This document shows, piece by piece, positions 32,718-41,164 of a stretch of 64,000 nucleotides of DNA. Position 1 is the stretch's first letter. Every line of letters begins with the position of its first letter. Location of the stretch: positions 496,001-560,000 of the forward strand of contig NZ_SMRO01000002.1 of assembly GCF_004359985.1 (NCBI RefSeq). The letters are read 5' to 3'. The notes under the pieces were generated by a model. The model was not told the DNA's origin. It ran no database searches and was given only the letters and a program-made list of their open reading frames with translations. This DNA comes from Paraburkholderia flava (GTDB taxonomy: Bacteria; Pseudomonadota; Gammaproteobacteria; Burkholderiales; Burkholderiaceae). The position numbers and the translations under genes were made by a program.

Positions 32718-34064
32718 ATGCGGCCCACAAAAACAGGACCATTCGTGCAGCAGACTCCACCCAACTCCGCCGACGAGCGGATCGACACCGCTACGCCACC
32801 CGCCCAGCGACTCTCCAGAGTCATCGTCGCGACCGCACTGGTCGGCGGCCTCGAAATTTTCGACTTCACGATATTCGGCTTTTTCGCGGCGACGATCGGC
32901 GAGCAGTTTTTCCCGTCGACCGATCCGATGACGTCGTTGCTGCTCGCGGCCGGCACGTTCGGTGTCGGTTTTTTCATGCGGCCGCTCGGCGCGATCCTGA
33001 TCGGCGCGTACGCGGACCGCGTCGGCCGCCGCACCGCGATGACGACGACCTGCTGGCTGATGGCGCTCGGCACCGCGATGATCGGCTTCTGTCCGCCGTT
33101 CAGCGCGATCGGCCTGGCCGCGCCCGTGATCGTCGCGCTCGGGCGAGCCGTGCAGGGCTTCGCGGCGGGCGGCGAACTGGGCGCGGGCGCGAGCTATCTG
33201 CTCGAAGCGGGGTCCGTCGCGCGTCGCGGTTTTCGCGTGAGCTGGCAACTCGCCGGCCAGGCGAGCGCGGCGTTGCTCGGCGCGCTGCTCGGCGTGCTGG
33301 TGACCAGTACGCTGTCGCCGGCGCACCTCGCGTCGTGGGGCTGGCGGATTCCGTTTTTCGTGGGGCTGCTGGTCGCGCCGCTTGCGATCTACGTGCGGCG
33401 CCAGCTTCGAGAAATCCCGTTGCCGGTCGTGACTCAGGCGATGAACGTCCGTCATCGCGCACCGCTCGTCGAACTGTGGCACGACCATCGCCGGACGCTG
33501 ATCCTCGCCACATTCACGATGATCTGGCACACGGTCACGGTCTACGTCGTCGTCTACTACATGCCGAGTTATCTGATGCGGGTGATGCATCTGCCGGCGG
33601 CCGTCGGGTTCCGTTCGGCCGCGCTGTCGGCGCTGTTGCTGGCGATCGTGTCGCCGATGTCGGGCCTGCTCGCCGACCGGCTGCCGCGCCGCAAGCCGCT
33701 GGTGCTCGCGACGTCGGGCGCGATCGCGCTGCTGGTCGTCCCGGTCTTCATGACGATCACCCGCATGCCGGGCACGCTGCCGCTGCTGCTGGGTGTCGGG
33801 GTGATCTGCGTGCTGCTCGCGCTCGGCACCAGCGTGAATCTGCTGCTCGTGCTGGAGGCGTTGCCGGCGCGTTTGCGCGCAAGCGGTCTCGCGACATCGA
33901 TGGCCGTGGCGGTCGCGCTGTTCGGCGGCACCTCGCAATTCGTCGTCACCGCGCTGATCAAATGGACGGGCAACCCGCTATCGGCTGCGTGGTATGTCGC
34001 GCTCGCGTGCACGACGAGTTTTTGCGCGCTCGTGCTGTTCGGGGAGCGGAGTCGCGGCGGGTAG
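32718..34064 (+). CDS. MHS-family MFS transporter
   Basis: The 448-residue inner-membrane protein has twelve predicted membrane segments and metabolite/H+ symporter motifs: ALVGGLEIFDFTIFGFFAAT at the start of segment 1, FFMRPLGAILIGAYADRVGR at the loop 2-3 signature and LGRAVQGFAAGGELGAGASY in segment 4. Family members import citrate, shikimate, proline/betaine and similar compounds. The substrate cannot be inferred here. The 3' end is followed by a decayed duplicate of its last 25 codons. Confidence 0.9.
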   Translation: MRPTKTGPFVQQTPPNSADERIDTATPPAQRLSRVIVATALVGGLEIFDFTIFGFFAATIGEQFFPSTDPMTSLLLAAGTFGVGFFMRPLGAILIGAYADRVGRRTAMTTTCWLMALGTAMIGFCPPFSAIGLAAPVIVALGRAVQGFAAGGELGAGASYLLEAGSVARRGFRVSWQLAGQASAALLGALLGVLVTSTLSPAHLASWGWRIPFFVGLLVAPLAIYVRRQLREIPLPVVTQAMNVRHRAPLVELWHDHRRTLILATFTMIWHTVTVYVVVYYMPSYLMRVMHLPAAVGFRSAALSALLLAIVSPMSGLLADRLPRRKPLVLATSGAIALLVVPVFMTITRMPGTLPLLLGVGVICVLLALGTSVNLLLVLEALPARLRASGLATSMAVAVALFGGTSQFVVTALIKWTGNPLSAAWYVALACTTSFCALVLFGERSRGG

Positions 34065-34162
34065 TGGTGGGTAGTGGCGGTCTGGTACGCGGCGCTCGCG
34101 TGCGCCACGAGTTTCCGTGCGTTCCTGTTGTTCAGGGAGCGAAGCCACGACGGGTAGTGTGC
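33990..34162 (+). repeat. Imperfect tandem duplication of the MFS gene 3' end
   Basis: Copy 1 (33,990-34,069) encodes WYVALACTTSFCALVLFGER; copy 2 (34,083-34,162) encodes WYAALACATSFRAFLLFRER. The offset is 93 bases, both copies end at a TAG, and the DNA copies differ at roughly a fifth of positions. Copy 2 lies after the stop codon and is not translated with the gene. Confidence 0.75.
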
Positions 34163-34218
34163 TTCTGTCGCCGGTGTGCAAGTGCTGCTGCGAGTGCCAG
34201 GCTCAGTAGCTGACCGCT

Positions 34219-35226
34219 TCACGCCCGCGCCGCCGCCTCGCGAAAATCGCGCGGCGCCATCCCATACGACCGCCGGAACGCACGCGTGAAATCGGACGAA
34301 CTCGTAAAGCCGAGCCCATACGCGATTTCAGTGACCGTGAGATGCCGGCAGCGGGCCAGCTCGTCGACGGCTTGCCGCAATCTGAGGTGCCGGATATAGG
34401 CGCCGAGTCCGCCTTCGTGCTGGAACAGCCGGTACACGCTGGGCCGCGAGAGCCGCAGCGAATCGACGATGCTCTCGGGCGAAAGATCCGGATTGCGAAG
34501 ATTGGCCTGGATATGCCGGCGCACGTGGCCGAACATCGCGGCCCGCGCCGCCGCGCGCACGCTGCCGTCGAGACCGGCTTGCTTGCCGAACGCGGCGACG
34601 AGCAGTTCGGCGCCCGTGTGAATCGCGCAGCGCAGCGCGCCCGCGTCCATGTTCGCGACGTTCCGGCTCAGCGCCGCTACGTGTTCGAGGATCAGCCGCG
34701 TGAGCGGGGTTTCGTTGCGCATCGTCCGGCCGTGCAGCGCCTCGGGATCGGGAAACACCTGCGCCGCGAGCGCGCCCGGCACGAAGAACGTCAGCACGCG
34801 ACACGCGTTGCGCCGCATCCGGACGGGTTGCCCCATGTCGAGCGCGAGAAAGGTGGCGGCACCTGTGCCACCCGGGCGGGCAGACGAGCGGACCGATACG
34901 TCGTCGACGTCGCCTTCGAGAAACACGTGGAAGACGAAGTCGCGAATGCTGTCGGTCGAGATCCGCGCGAGCGACCGGTCGAGCAGCATCGTGTCGGAGC
35001 GGCAATCGGTAAAAACGAGTTCGCCGACACCGTAACGATCGATCGATGCGTTGAACGGCATCTCGATTCCGGCGCGGGTGGGGAGGACGTCGATGACATG
35101 GCCGACCCGGTCCCGCCATGCCAGCAGTTGCTGGTACGGCGCGAGGGCTTGCACGTCGAAATGGCTGCGAATCACGCCTTCTTTCTGCAGAGGGCCGGAT
35201 TCAACGGGGGTAGCGTGATGGGTCAT
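34219..35226 (-). CDS. AraC-family regulator
   Basis: The 335-residue protein has an N-terminal AraC-binding-like domain (about residues 35-215, with SIRDFVFHVFLEGDV) and a C-terminal double helix-turn-helix: FGHVRRHIQANLRNPDLSPE, SIVDSLRLSRPSVYRLFQHE and VTEIAYGLGFTSSSDFTRAF. The layout is that of FeaR-type activators. The start at 35,226 (MTHHATPV) is preferred to 35,313. It converges on the MHS transporter gene, and no divergent target lies nearby because the upstream region is empty. Confidence 0.9.
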   Translation of the reverse strand: MTHHATPVESGPLQKEGVIRSHFDVQALAPYQQLLAWRDRVGHVIDVLPTRAGIEMPFNASIDRYGVGELVFTDCRSDTMLLDRSLARISTDSIRDFVFHVFLEGDVDDVSVRSSARPGGTGAATFLALDMGQPVRMRRNACRVLTFFVPGALAAQVFPDPEALHGRTMRNETPLTRLILEHVAALSRNVANMDAGALRCAIHTGAELLVAAFGKQAGLDGSVRAAARAAMFGHVRRHIQANLRNPDLSPESIVDSLRLSRPSVYRLFQHEGGLGAYIRHLRLRQAVDELARCRHLTVTEIAYGLGFTSSSDFTRAFRRSYGMAPRDFREAAARA

Positions 35227-36052
35227 GCTGTTGGTTTCCGCGGCACATCGTGAAGCGACCGCGAAGCCGAGTTTATCGGATAAACGAATCCGGACGGAAT
35301 CGCCCAAAAACAATATCGATATACGCGGGCTTATTATTCAGACAAAAGCGGAGGTCGCGTCAAAACCCAAAAACTGAGACGCACGGTCAAGACAACCTGC
35401 TCCGGTGTAGACATAATTTCCACAAACGAGGTGCCACCCGGACTGAAAGTCGCGGTCCCGTCGGATGCAGTTCACCGACATGGTCCATCAAAGACGACAC
35501 GCCCCGGCATTCGAATCCAGCCAGCGCCGCGCCGACCGGACCGGCTGGAACATAAATCGATCGGTGCAGAACCTGAGAGAAGCCACGCGTTGTACGCCTG
35601 GCGCAACACCCGGCGAGGCCCCGGCTCGAACATTCGATACGTTGTCTTTAGTGACATCGTCGCGATGTTCGAACCGGTGGTCCTACGGGAGCGGTATTGC
35701 GTGGCGATCCGCTTCATCAATCAATCGCGCCGAACCCCGACACGCGATCGCCCATCGCGACGCTCGCGCTCATCTCCTTTCCTTTTCTTCCGCGATGTAA
35801 TGCATGTCGATGCGTCGCGCGCCGCTGTCTTTTGCGTCGTCCGCGAACGACAGGTCATCGTTCAGCCCGATTCACCGCACACACGATGCAGCACGCGATC
35901 TGCACGTGGCTTACCGCTTTAACACGACGTAAACATCGAGCAACAAAGCCGCGCGGAAATTCCCCTAAGATGGGTTGACTCCATCGTTCAGCCGGGCAAT
36001 CGAGCCCGCGCCGCATCGTGTCCTTCCCACCTCTGGTTGCTAAGGTTTGCTC
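35227..36052. other. Long intergenic region without a convincing gene
   Basis: About 825 bp carry several overlapping open frames in different phases, none with a ribosome binding site or protein-like composition. An AT-rich patch near 35,290-35,345, with the palindrome ATATCGATAT at 35,313-35,322, probably belongs to the AraC promoter. A degraded gene is possible. Confidence 0.5.
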
Positions 36053-36427
36053 ATGTATCACACCATGGCCATGGAACTCATCGATGAATCGGGTGCGACA
36101 GGTGTTCGCTTTTCAATCGAGGACCAGGCGTCGCTGTTGCGGGTCGAAGACGTCGACGTGTTGATCGCGAAGCTGGTTCAGTTGCGCGGCACGATGCAGC
36201 CGCCGCATTCTCTCGAGCCGGTCCGTTCGCAGCACTATCCACTCGAAGTGGACCCGTGCTGGCATATCGACCGCTCTCCGCTGTTTGCGGGCCCTGTGCT
36301 GATGCTGCGTCATGGTGGGATCGGCTGGACGGCGTTCGCGCTTTCTCAGCCCAGTGCGTTGCATCTCGTCAAGGCGCTATCGACGCGAGCCGATGTCGTG
36401 CCATACGCAGGCTCGCTGATGAACTAG
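36053..36427 (+). CDS. Conserved Burkholderia hypothetical protein
   Basis: The 124-residue protein resembles a small family I recall only from Burkholderia-group genomes. Its characteristic parts are MAMELIDESGATGVRFSIED, a helix VDVLIAKLVQLRGTMQP, and a C-terminal VDPCWHIDRSPLFAGPVLML followed by GGIGWTAFALSQP. It has no signal or membrane segment. The start may be 36,053 or the internal ATG at 36,065, which matches the family N-terminus better. Confidence 0.75.
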   Translation: MYHTMAMELIDESGATGVRFSIEDQASLLRVEDVDVLIAKLVQLRGTMQPPHSLEPVRSQHYPLEVDPCWHIDRSPLFAGPVLMLRHGGIGWTAFALSQPSALHLVKALSTRADVVPYAGSLMN

Positions 36428-36544
36428 CGCGCTGTGACGTGGCCTGCGCGGTAAGCGCGGGTAACACAGCGGTAATTCATCCGTCGATCATCGCCGTTAT
36501 CGTGAGTACCGGTATGTCGAGTTTCACTGCAGGAGGTTGACACG

Positions 36545-36919
36545 ATGCGCACATTGCTCGCGGCATGGCTACTCACGAACCGTCTCGCACAACCGCCCGA
36601 TATGCTGGCTGCCAGCATGCGTTCATCGAGCGAATGCGTCGAACGAGTGGAGGGTTCCTTTTACGATCTGCTATGCGAAGCATCGCTGGCGCAGGACGGT
36701 ACGACACGGCAGGGCTTTGCGTCGGGTCGCTATGCACAGCGGACGTCGGGTGCGTTCCTTCTCGCACCACGCTATTCGACTGTGACGCTGACGGCGGGTT
36801 ATCGCGTCGAGACGGCACCGTCGGCATCGGTCATGCGCATGCGGGACGCGAAGCGCGCAGACGAAGCGCGCGATGAATTCACCGCGATGAAACGCACCGG
36901 AACGCTCGACCGGTCGTGA
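36545..36919 (+). CDS. Small hypothetical protein
   Basis: A 124-codon frame is preceded by an unusually good ribosome binding site (GCAGGAGG, nine bases before the ATG). It begins MRTLLAAWLLTNRLAQPPD and contains two cysteines around SSECVERVEGSFYDLLCEAS. The C-terminal part is basic and charged. The family is unknown; two overlapping frames in other phases make this call uncertain. Confidence 0.4.
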   Translation: MRTLLAAWLLTNRLAQPPDMLAASMRSSSECVERVEGSFYDLLCEASLAQDGTTRQGFASGRYAQRTSGAFLLAPRYSTVTLTAGYRVETAPSASVMRMRDAKRADEARDEFTAMKRTGTLDRS

Positions 36920-37202
36920 TTGCGCGTGCGTCGCGCGCGCATTGCACGATCAATTGCGTGAGTCCTTGCACCGACAGTTGCGCGGAAATCCGTGCGGATG
37001 TTCATGCAGAAACTCACGCAGAAATTCACCGAACGCACGTACGTATCGACATTCCGGTGCTCTCCGTGATGCTGTAACGACACCGTGCGCACGAACCCCG
37101 CTTCGATCGCGACGCGTCCAACCCAGCGCGTGTGTGGCCCGCTGACCCTCGCGCGCGCCATCGCATTCGATTCCAAGCTTCTCCCGTAACAGACGAACGA
37201 CA

Positions 37203-39542
37203 TTGTCATCGACCGCGCACCGACACACCGGCCTTCGAGCCTGGGCACTCAAAACCTCGCTCAACGTACTGCTCCTCCTGCCGGTCTGGACCTCGCACGA
37301 TGCGTTCGCGCAATTGAGCGGCGCGGCCGCGCAACCCGATGCGCTCGACGGCACCGACGGCATGCGGCTCGCACCGCAACTCGAAGAGCATCAGGGGAAA
37401 CAAGGCACGTCCGGCGCTACTATCGGCGAAGCCCTGTCGGAAACCGGCACCACCGACACCGACCTCTCGCTGAAAGGCCAGGCCGAACTGCGCCGCTACC
37501 GGTCGGTCGTGAAAGCCGATGCGATTCACTACGCGGTCGACAGCGATACCGCCGACGCGTACGGCCACGTGCAACTGACGAACGACGGTAACATATTCAC
37601 CGGACCGACCGCGCATCTGATCGTCGGCGCAACCGAAGGGACGATGCCCACGCCCAAATATCGCTTCAATCTGACTGGCGGCGTGGGCAGCGCTTCACGC
37701 GTCGACCTGCTCGACGATAGCCGCCAGACGCTGTACGACGGCACGTACACGACGTGCCAGTGCGCACATCCCGCGTGGTACGTGAAGGCCGCGAAGCTCG
37801 ATCTCGACAGCGACGCGCAGGAGGGCATCGCGCACGACGGCGTGCTGTTCTTCCAGGGCGTGCCGCTGTTCGCATCGCCGTGGATGTCGTTTCCGCTGAA
37901 CGGCGACCGCAAGAGCGGCGTGCTGCCGCCGATGTTTTCGATCAGCTCGACGAACGGTTACGACCTGTCGGTGCCGGTCTATTTCAATCTCGCGCCGAAC
38001 TACGATTTGACGTTGACGCCGCGTCTGATCTCGAAGCGCGGTGCGATGCTGACGACCGACTTTCGTTATCTGTCGCCGACCTATTCGGGCACGCTGTCGG
38101 TCGCATTTCTACCCGACGATGCGACGACGAAGACGAACCGCTACGCGATCTCGTTCACGCATCATCAGACGCTCGGCGACGGGTTCGCCGCGTATGCGAT
38201 CTACAACCGCGTGTCGGACGAAGCGGTCACGACCGACCTGTCGGACACCAGTTCGTTCATGCTCGGCACGCAGACGCTGTTTCAGCAGGAGGCGGGCGTC
38301 ACGTGGAATCACGGACCGTGGTCGGTGCTGACGCGCGTGCAGAACTGGCAATCGTTCACTACGGCGCCGCCGTATAACCGCGAGCCCGAAGTCGACGTGA
38401 AGTACGCGCGTTATAACGTCGGCGGTTTCGATTTTGGCGCCGATGCGGACGCGACGCGCTTCTCGATTCCGGTCGGCGATTCGACGCAGGGCACGCGTCT
38501 GACGTTCGATCCGTACGTCAGCTATTCGGTCGTGCACCCGGGCTGGTACGTGACGCCGAAGTTGCAATGGCATTTCGCGTCGTACGATCTGTCGTCGATC
38601 GGCAGCAGCGCGCCGACGGGGCAGCCCAGGACCTTCAACGTCAACGTGCCGACGCTGAGTCTCGATTCGGGCGCGACGTTCGAGCGCAGCGTGCGTCTGT
38701 TCGGCGTCGATCTGATCCAGACGCTGGAGCCGCGTCTGTACTACGTGTACACGCCGTATCGCAACCAGACGTTCGCGCCGATCTTCGACACCGCGCCGCT
38801 CGACTTCGGGCTCGCGGAGATTTTCACGAGCAACCGCTTCATCGGCGGCGATCGCGTGTCGGACATGAATCGCGTGACCGCCGGTCTCACGACGCGTTTC
38901 CTCGATGCCGCGAGCGGCGCGGAGCGCGCGCGTTTCGTGCTCGCGCAGGAATACTACTTTCGCGGCACCCAGGTGACGATGTCCGGCGACGATCCACCAA
39001 CGGTCGGCCCGTCGAACCTGATCGCCGGCGCGTCGTTCAACGTGCGCGACGACCTCGCGGTCCAGCAGGCCGTCGAATACAACCAGTCGAGCAATGTGTT
39101 CACGCAGGCGAGTTCGGGCGTCGCGTGGAAACCGGCCGACGGCAAGGTGATCAACGCGGCGTTCCTGTACGCGCGCGCCAATGCAACGCTCGACGATCAG
39201 GCAATGGACCAGGTGCTGCTGTCCGCGCAATGGCCGGTTACGCGCCGGCTCTCCGCGGTCGGATCGATCGACTACGACGTCGTGAGCCACCATCTGCTGA
39301 CAGGGCTGCTCGGTGTCCAGTACGAAGCGGACTGCTGGGCGCTCAGCTTCGCCGTCGAGAAGTACACGAACACCAGCTCGACGACCACGCCGAGCACCGG
39401 CACGCGCGTGCTGATGCAATTGCAGTTGAACGGCTTCAGCCGGATCGACAACGGGTTGCTGCAGCAATTCCGCGCGACCGTACCGGGCTACACGATGCCC
39501 GCGACGACGACGCCCGAATCGCGGTTCTCGGACTATCCGTGA
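37203..39542 (+). CDS. lptD: LptD-like LPS-assembly outer-membrane protein (paralogue)
   Basis: The 779-residue outer-membrane protein has a signal peptide (SLNVLLLLPVWTSHDAFA), an OstA/LptA-like N-terminal domain (RSVVKADAIHYAVDSDTADA, YGHVQLTNDGNIFTGPTAHL) and a long LptD barrel. Typical LptD phrases are TYTTCQCAHPAWYVKAAK, FFQGVPLFASPWMSFPLNGD and KSGVLPPMFS. It would place LPS in the outer leaflet with LptE. Only three cysteines are seen in the mature protein (TTCQC and ADCW), fewer than the four of E. coli. It starts with TTG, and the usual surA/pdxA/ksgA neighbours are absent, so this is probably a second copy rather than the essential gene. Confidence 0.85.
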   Translation: MSSTAHRHTGLRAWALKTSLNVLLLLPVWTSHDAFAQLSGAAAQPDALDGTDGMRLAPQLEEHQGKQGTSGATIGEALSETGTTDTDLSLKGQAELRRYRSVVKADAIHYAVDSDTADAYGHVQLTNDGNIFTGPTAHLIVGATEGTMPTPKYRFNLTGGVGSASRVDLLDDSRQTLYDGTYTTCQCAHPAWYVKAAKLDLDSDAQEGIAHDGVLFFQGVPLFASPWMSFPLNGDRKSGVLPPMFSISSTNGYDLSVPVYFNLAPNYDLTLTPRLISKRGAMLTTDFRYLSPTYSGTLSVAFLPDDATTKTNRYAISFTHHQTLGDGFAAYAIYNRVSDEAVTTDLSDTSSFMLGTQTLFQQEAGVTWNHGPWSVLTRVQNWQSFTTAPPYNREPEVDVKYARYNVGGFDFGADADATRFSIPVGDSTQGTRLTFDPYVSYSVVHPGWYVTPKLQWHFASYDLSSIGSSAPTGQPRTFNVNVPTLSLDSGATFERSVRLFGVDLIQTLEPRLYYVYTPYRNQTFAPIFDTAPLDFGLAEIFTSNRFIGGDRVSDMNRVTAGLTTRFLDAASGAERARFVLAQEYYFRGTQVTMSGDDPPTVGPSNLIAGASFNVRDDLAVQQAVEYNQSSNVFTQASSGVAWKPADGKVINAAFLYARANATLDDQAMDQVLLSAQWPVTRRLSAVGSIDYDVVSHHLLTGLLGVQYEADCWALSFAVEKYTNTSSTTTPSTGTRVLMQLQLNGFSRIDNGLLQQFRATVPGYTMPATTTPESRFSDYP

Positions 39543-39961
39543 AGTACGGACGAACGCATGAACGCAGCGGCATGAGCACGTTGCAATTCCTTTCCTCGCG
39601 TCACGCCGCATGACCGCACGCATTCCTCAACGTTCTCCCGATACCGGTCGATCGCATCGCCACGCACGACGCAATCCCACGCAACCGATACGCAGCGCGG
39701 CTGTCCGCTAAGCAGCAACGCACACGCGCGACACACAGGCCACACGCCGATCTTTACGAACAACGAGCTTCGAAAGAGCCCGTAAGAACCGCTGTTGCCG
39801 GTAGCCAACGGTGCGCCAGATATGGCGTGCGCTAATGGCGCGTCCGGTCGCCGTCCGATGAAGCGCGCGGCCGGATTTCGAGTTGCACGTCTCGCGCGGC
39901 ATCGGCGAGACCACGCATGGCAGGCGCACTGCGCCTCGTTACACCCTTGGAGAAATCAGGA
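39543..39961. other. Intergenic region upstream of the porin gene
   Basis: No gene was seen in these 419 bases. The region presumably holds a long porin leader and promoter, and a GGAGAAATCAGGA ribosome binding segment ends it. Confidence 0.5.
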
Positions 39962-41116
39962 ATGAAAAAAACACTCGCGTCTCTCGCATTGTTCGGAGCG
40001 GTGGCCGGCACGGCACACGCGCAGAACAGCGTCACGCTGTATGGATTGATCGACGAATCCATCCAGTACACGCACAACGCGACATCGACGGGCGGCAATC
40101 AGCTCGGACTGTACTCAGGCAATCTGTCGGGCAGCCGATGGGGCGTGAAGGGCTCCGAAGATCTCGGCGGCGGACTGAAGGCGATCTTCCAGCTGGAGAA
40201 CGGCTTCAACGTGAACAACGGCAAGATGGGCACGTATAACGGCACGACATCGGAGTTCGGACGTCAGGCGTACGTCGGACTGCAAAGCGCGCAGTACGGC
40301 ACGCTGACGCTTGGTCGCCAGTACGATCCGCTCGTCGATCTCGTGCAGGGGATGACCGAGGACAACTATTTCGGCAGCACGTTCGCGACGGCCGGCGACG
40401 TCGACAACTACGACAACAGCTCGCGGACCAGCAACGCGATCAAGTACCTGTCGCCGACGTACTACGGCCTGCAGGTCGAGACGATGTACGCGCTCGGCGG
40501 CGTCGCGGGGCAGACCGGTTCGGGACAGACGTGGTCGGCGGCGGCGGCGTACAACAACGGGCCGCTGTCGCTGTCGGCGGGCTACTTCGTCGCGGATAAC
40601 GCGAACTCGGGCACGCTGCGCACCACGTGGTCGTCGACGTCGGACGGTACGTTCGACGGTCCGGTGAACTCGGGCTACGTGAGCGCGAAGTCGATCAACA
40701 TCGCGCGCGTCGCGGGTCAGTATGTGACGGGACCGTACACGTTCGGTCTGTCGTACAGCAACGCGGCGTACAAGGCCGATGCGCAGTCGGCGTTCTCGTC
40801 GACGGAGAAGTTCAACACCGGACAGGCGTTCGTCAACTATCAGGCGACGCCGGCGATGCTGGTCGGTGTGGGCTACAGCTATACGAAGGCAACCGGCGAC
40901 ACCAGCGCGACGTATCACCAGGTTTCGCTGGGCGCGGACTACGCGCTGTCGAAGCGCACCGACGTCTATCTGGTCGGTGCGTGGCAGCATGCGAGTGGTC
41001 AGCAGCTGAACGCGGACGGCACGGTGAGCAGCGCGGAAGCGTCGATCGGGTCGTATGGTGTGGCGGGGACGAGCACGCAGGAAATGTTGAGCCTCGGCAT
41101 CCGGCACAAGTTCTAA
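39962..41116 (+). CDS. Gram-negative trimeric porin
   Basis: The 384-residue protein has a signal peptide (MKKTLASLALFGAVAGTAHA, cleaved before QNSVTLYG) and a 16-strand general-porin barrel typical of Burkholderia OpcP-like porins. Diagnostic parts are SSVTLYG-like first strand NSVTLYGLIDES, SGSRWGVKGSEDLGGGLKAI, the eyelet region and the C-terminal MLSLGIRHKF ending in Phe, required for barrel assembly. An intrinsic-terminator-like hairpin follows 12 bp after the stop. Confidence 0.95.
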   Translation: MKKTLASLALFGAVAGTAHAQNSVTLYGLIDESIQYTHNATSTGGNQLGLYSGNLSGSRWGVKGSEDLGGGLKAIFQLENGFNVNNGKMGTYNGTTSEFGRQAYVGLQSAQYGTLTLGRQYDPLVDLVQGMTEDNYFGSTFATAGDVDNYDNSSRTSNAIKYLSPTYYGLQVETMYALGGVAGQTGSGQTWSAAAAYNNGPLSLSAGYFVADNANSGTLRTTWSSTSDGTFDGPVNSGYVSAKSINIARVAGQYVTGPYTFGLSYSNAAYKADAQSAFSSTEKFNTGQAFVNYQATPAMLVGVGYSYTKATGDTSATYHQVSLGADYALSKRTDVYLVGAWQHASGQQLNADGTVSSAEASIGSYGVAGTSTQEMLSLGIRHKF

Positions 41117-41127
41117 CCGCATGACGT

Positions 41128-41160
41128 TGCGCCTGGATTCGGGCTTCGAGCCCAGGCGCA
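41128..41160. terminator. Hairpin between convergent porin and LuxR genes
   Basis: TGCGCCTGG and CCAGGCGCA form a perfect 9-bp stem around a 15-base loop whose own ends can pair further (GGGCTTCGAGCCC). It sits exactly between two convergent genes and probably serves both. Confidence 0.65.
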
Positions 41161-41164
41161 TGCT

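Noticed and set aside
32655..33938. 427-codon minus-strand open frame
   Set aside because: It is antisense to the MHS transporter and is almost all Arg, Gln, His and Asp repeats.
38109..39623. 504-codon minus-strand open frame
   Set aside because: It is antisense to the LptD paralogue with no recognisable domain.
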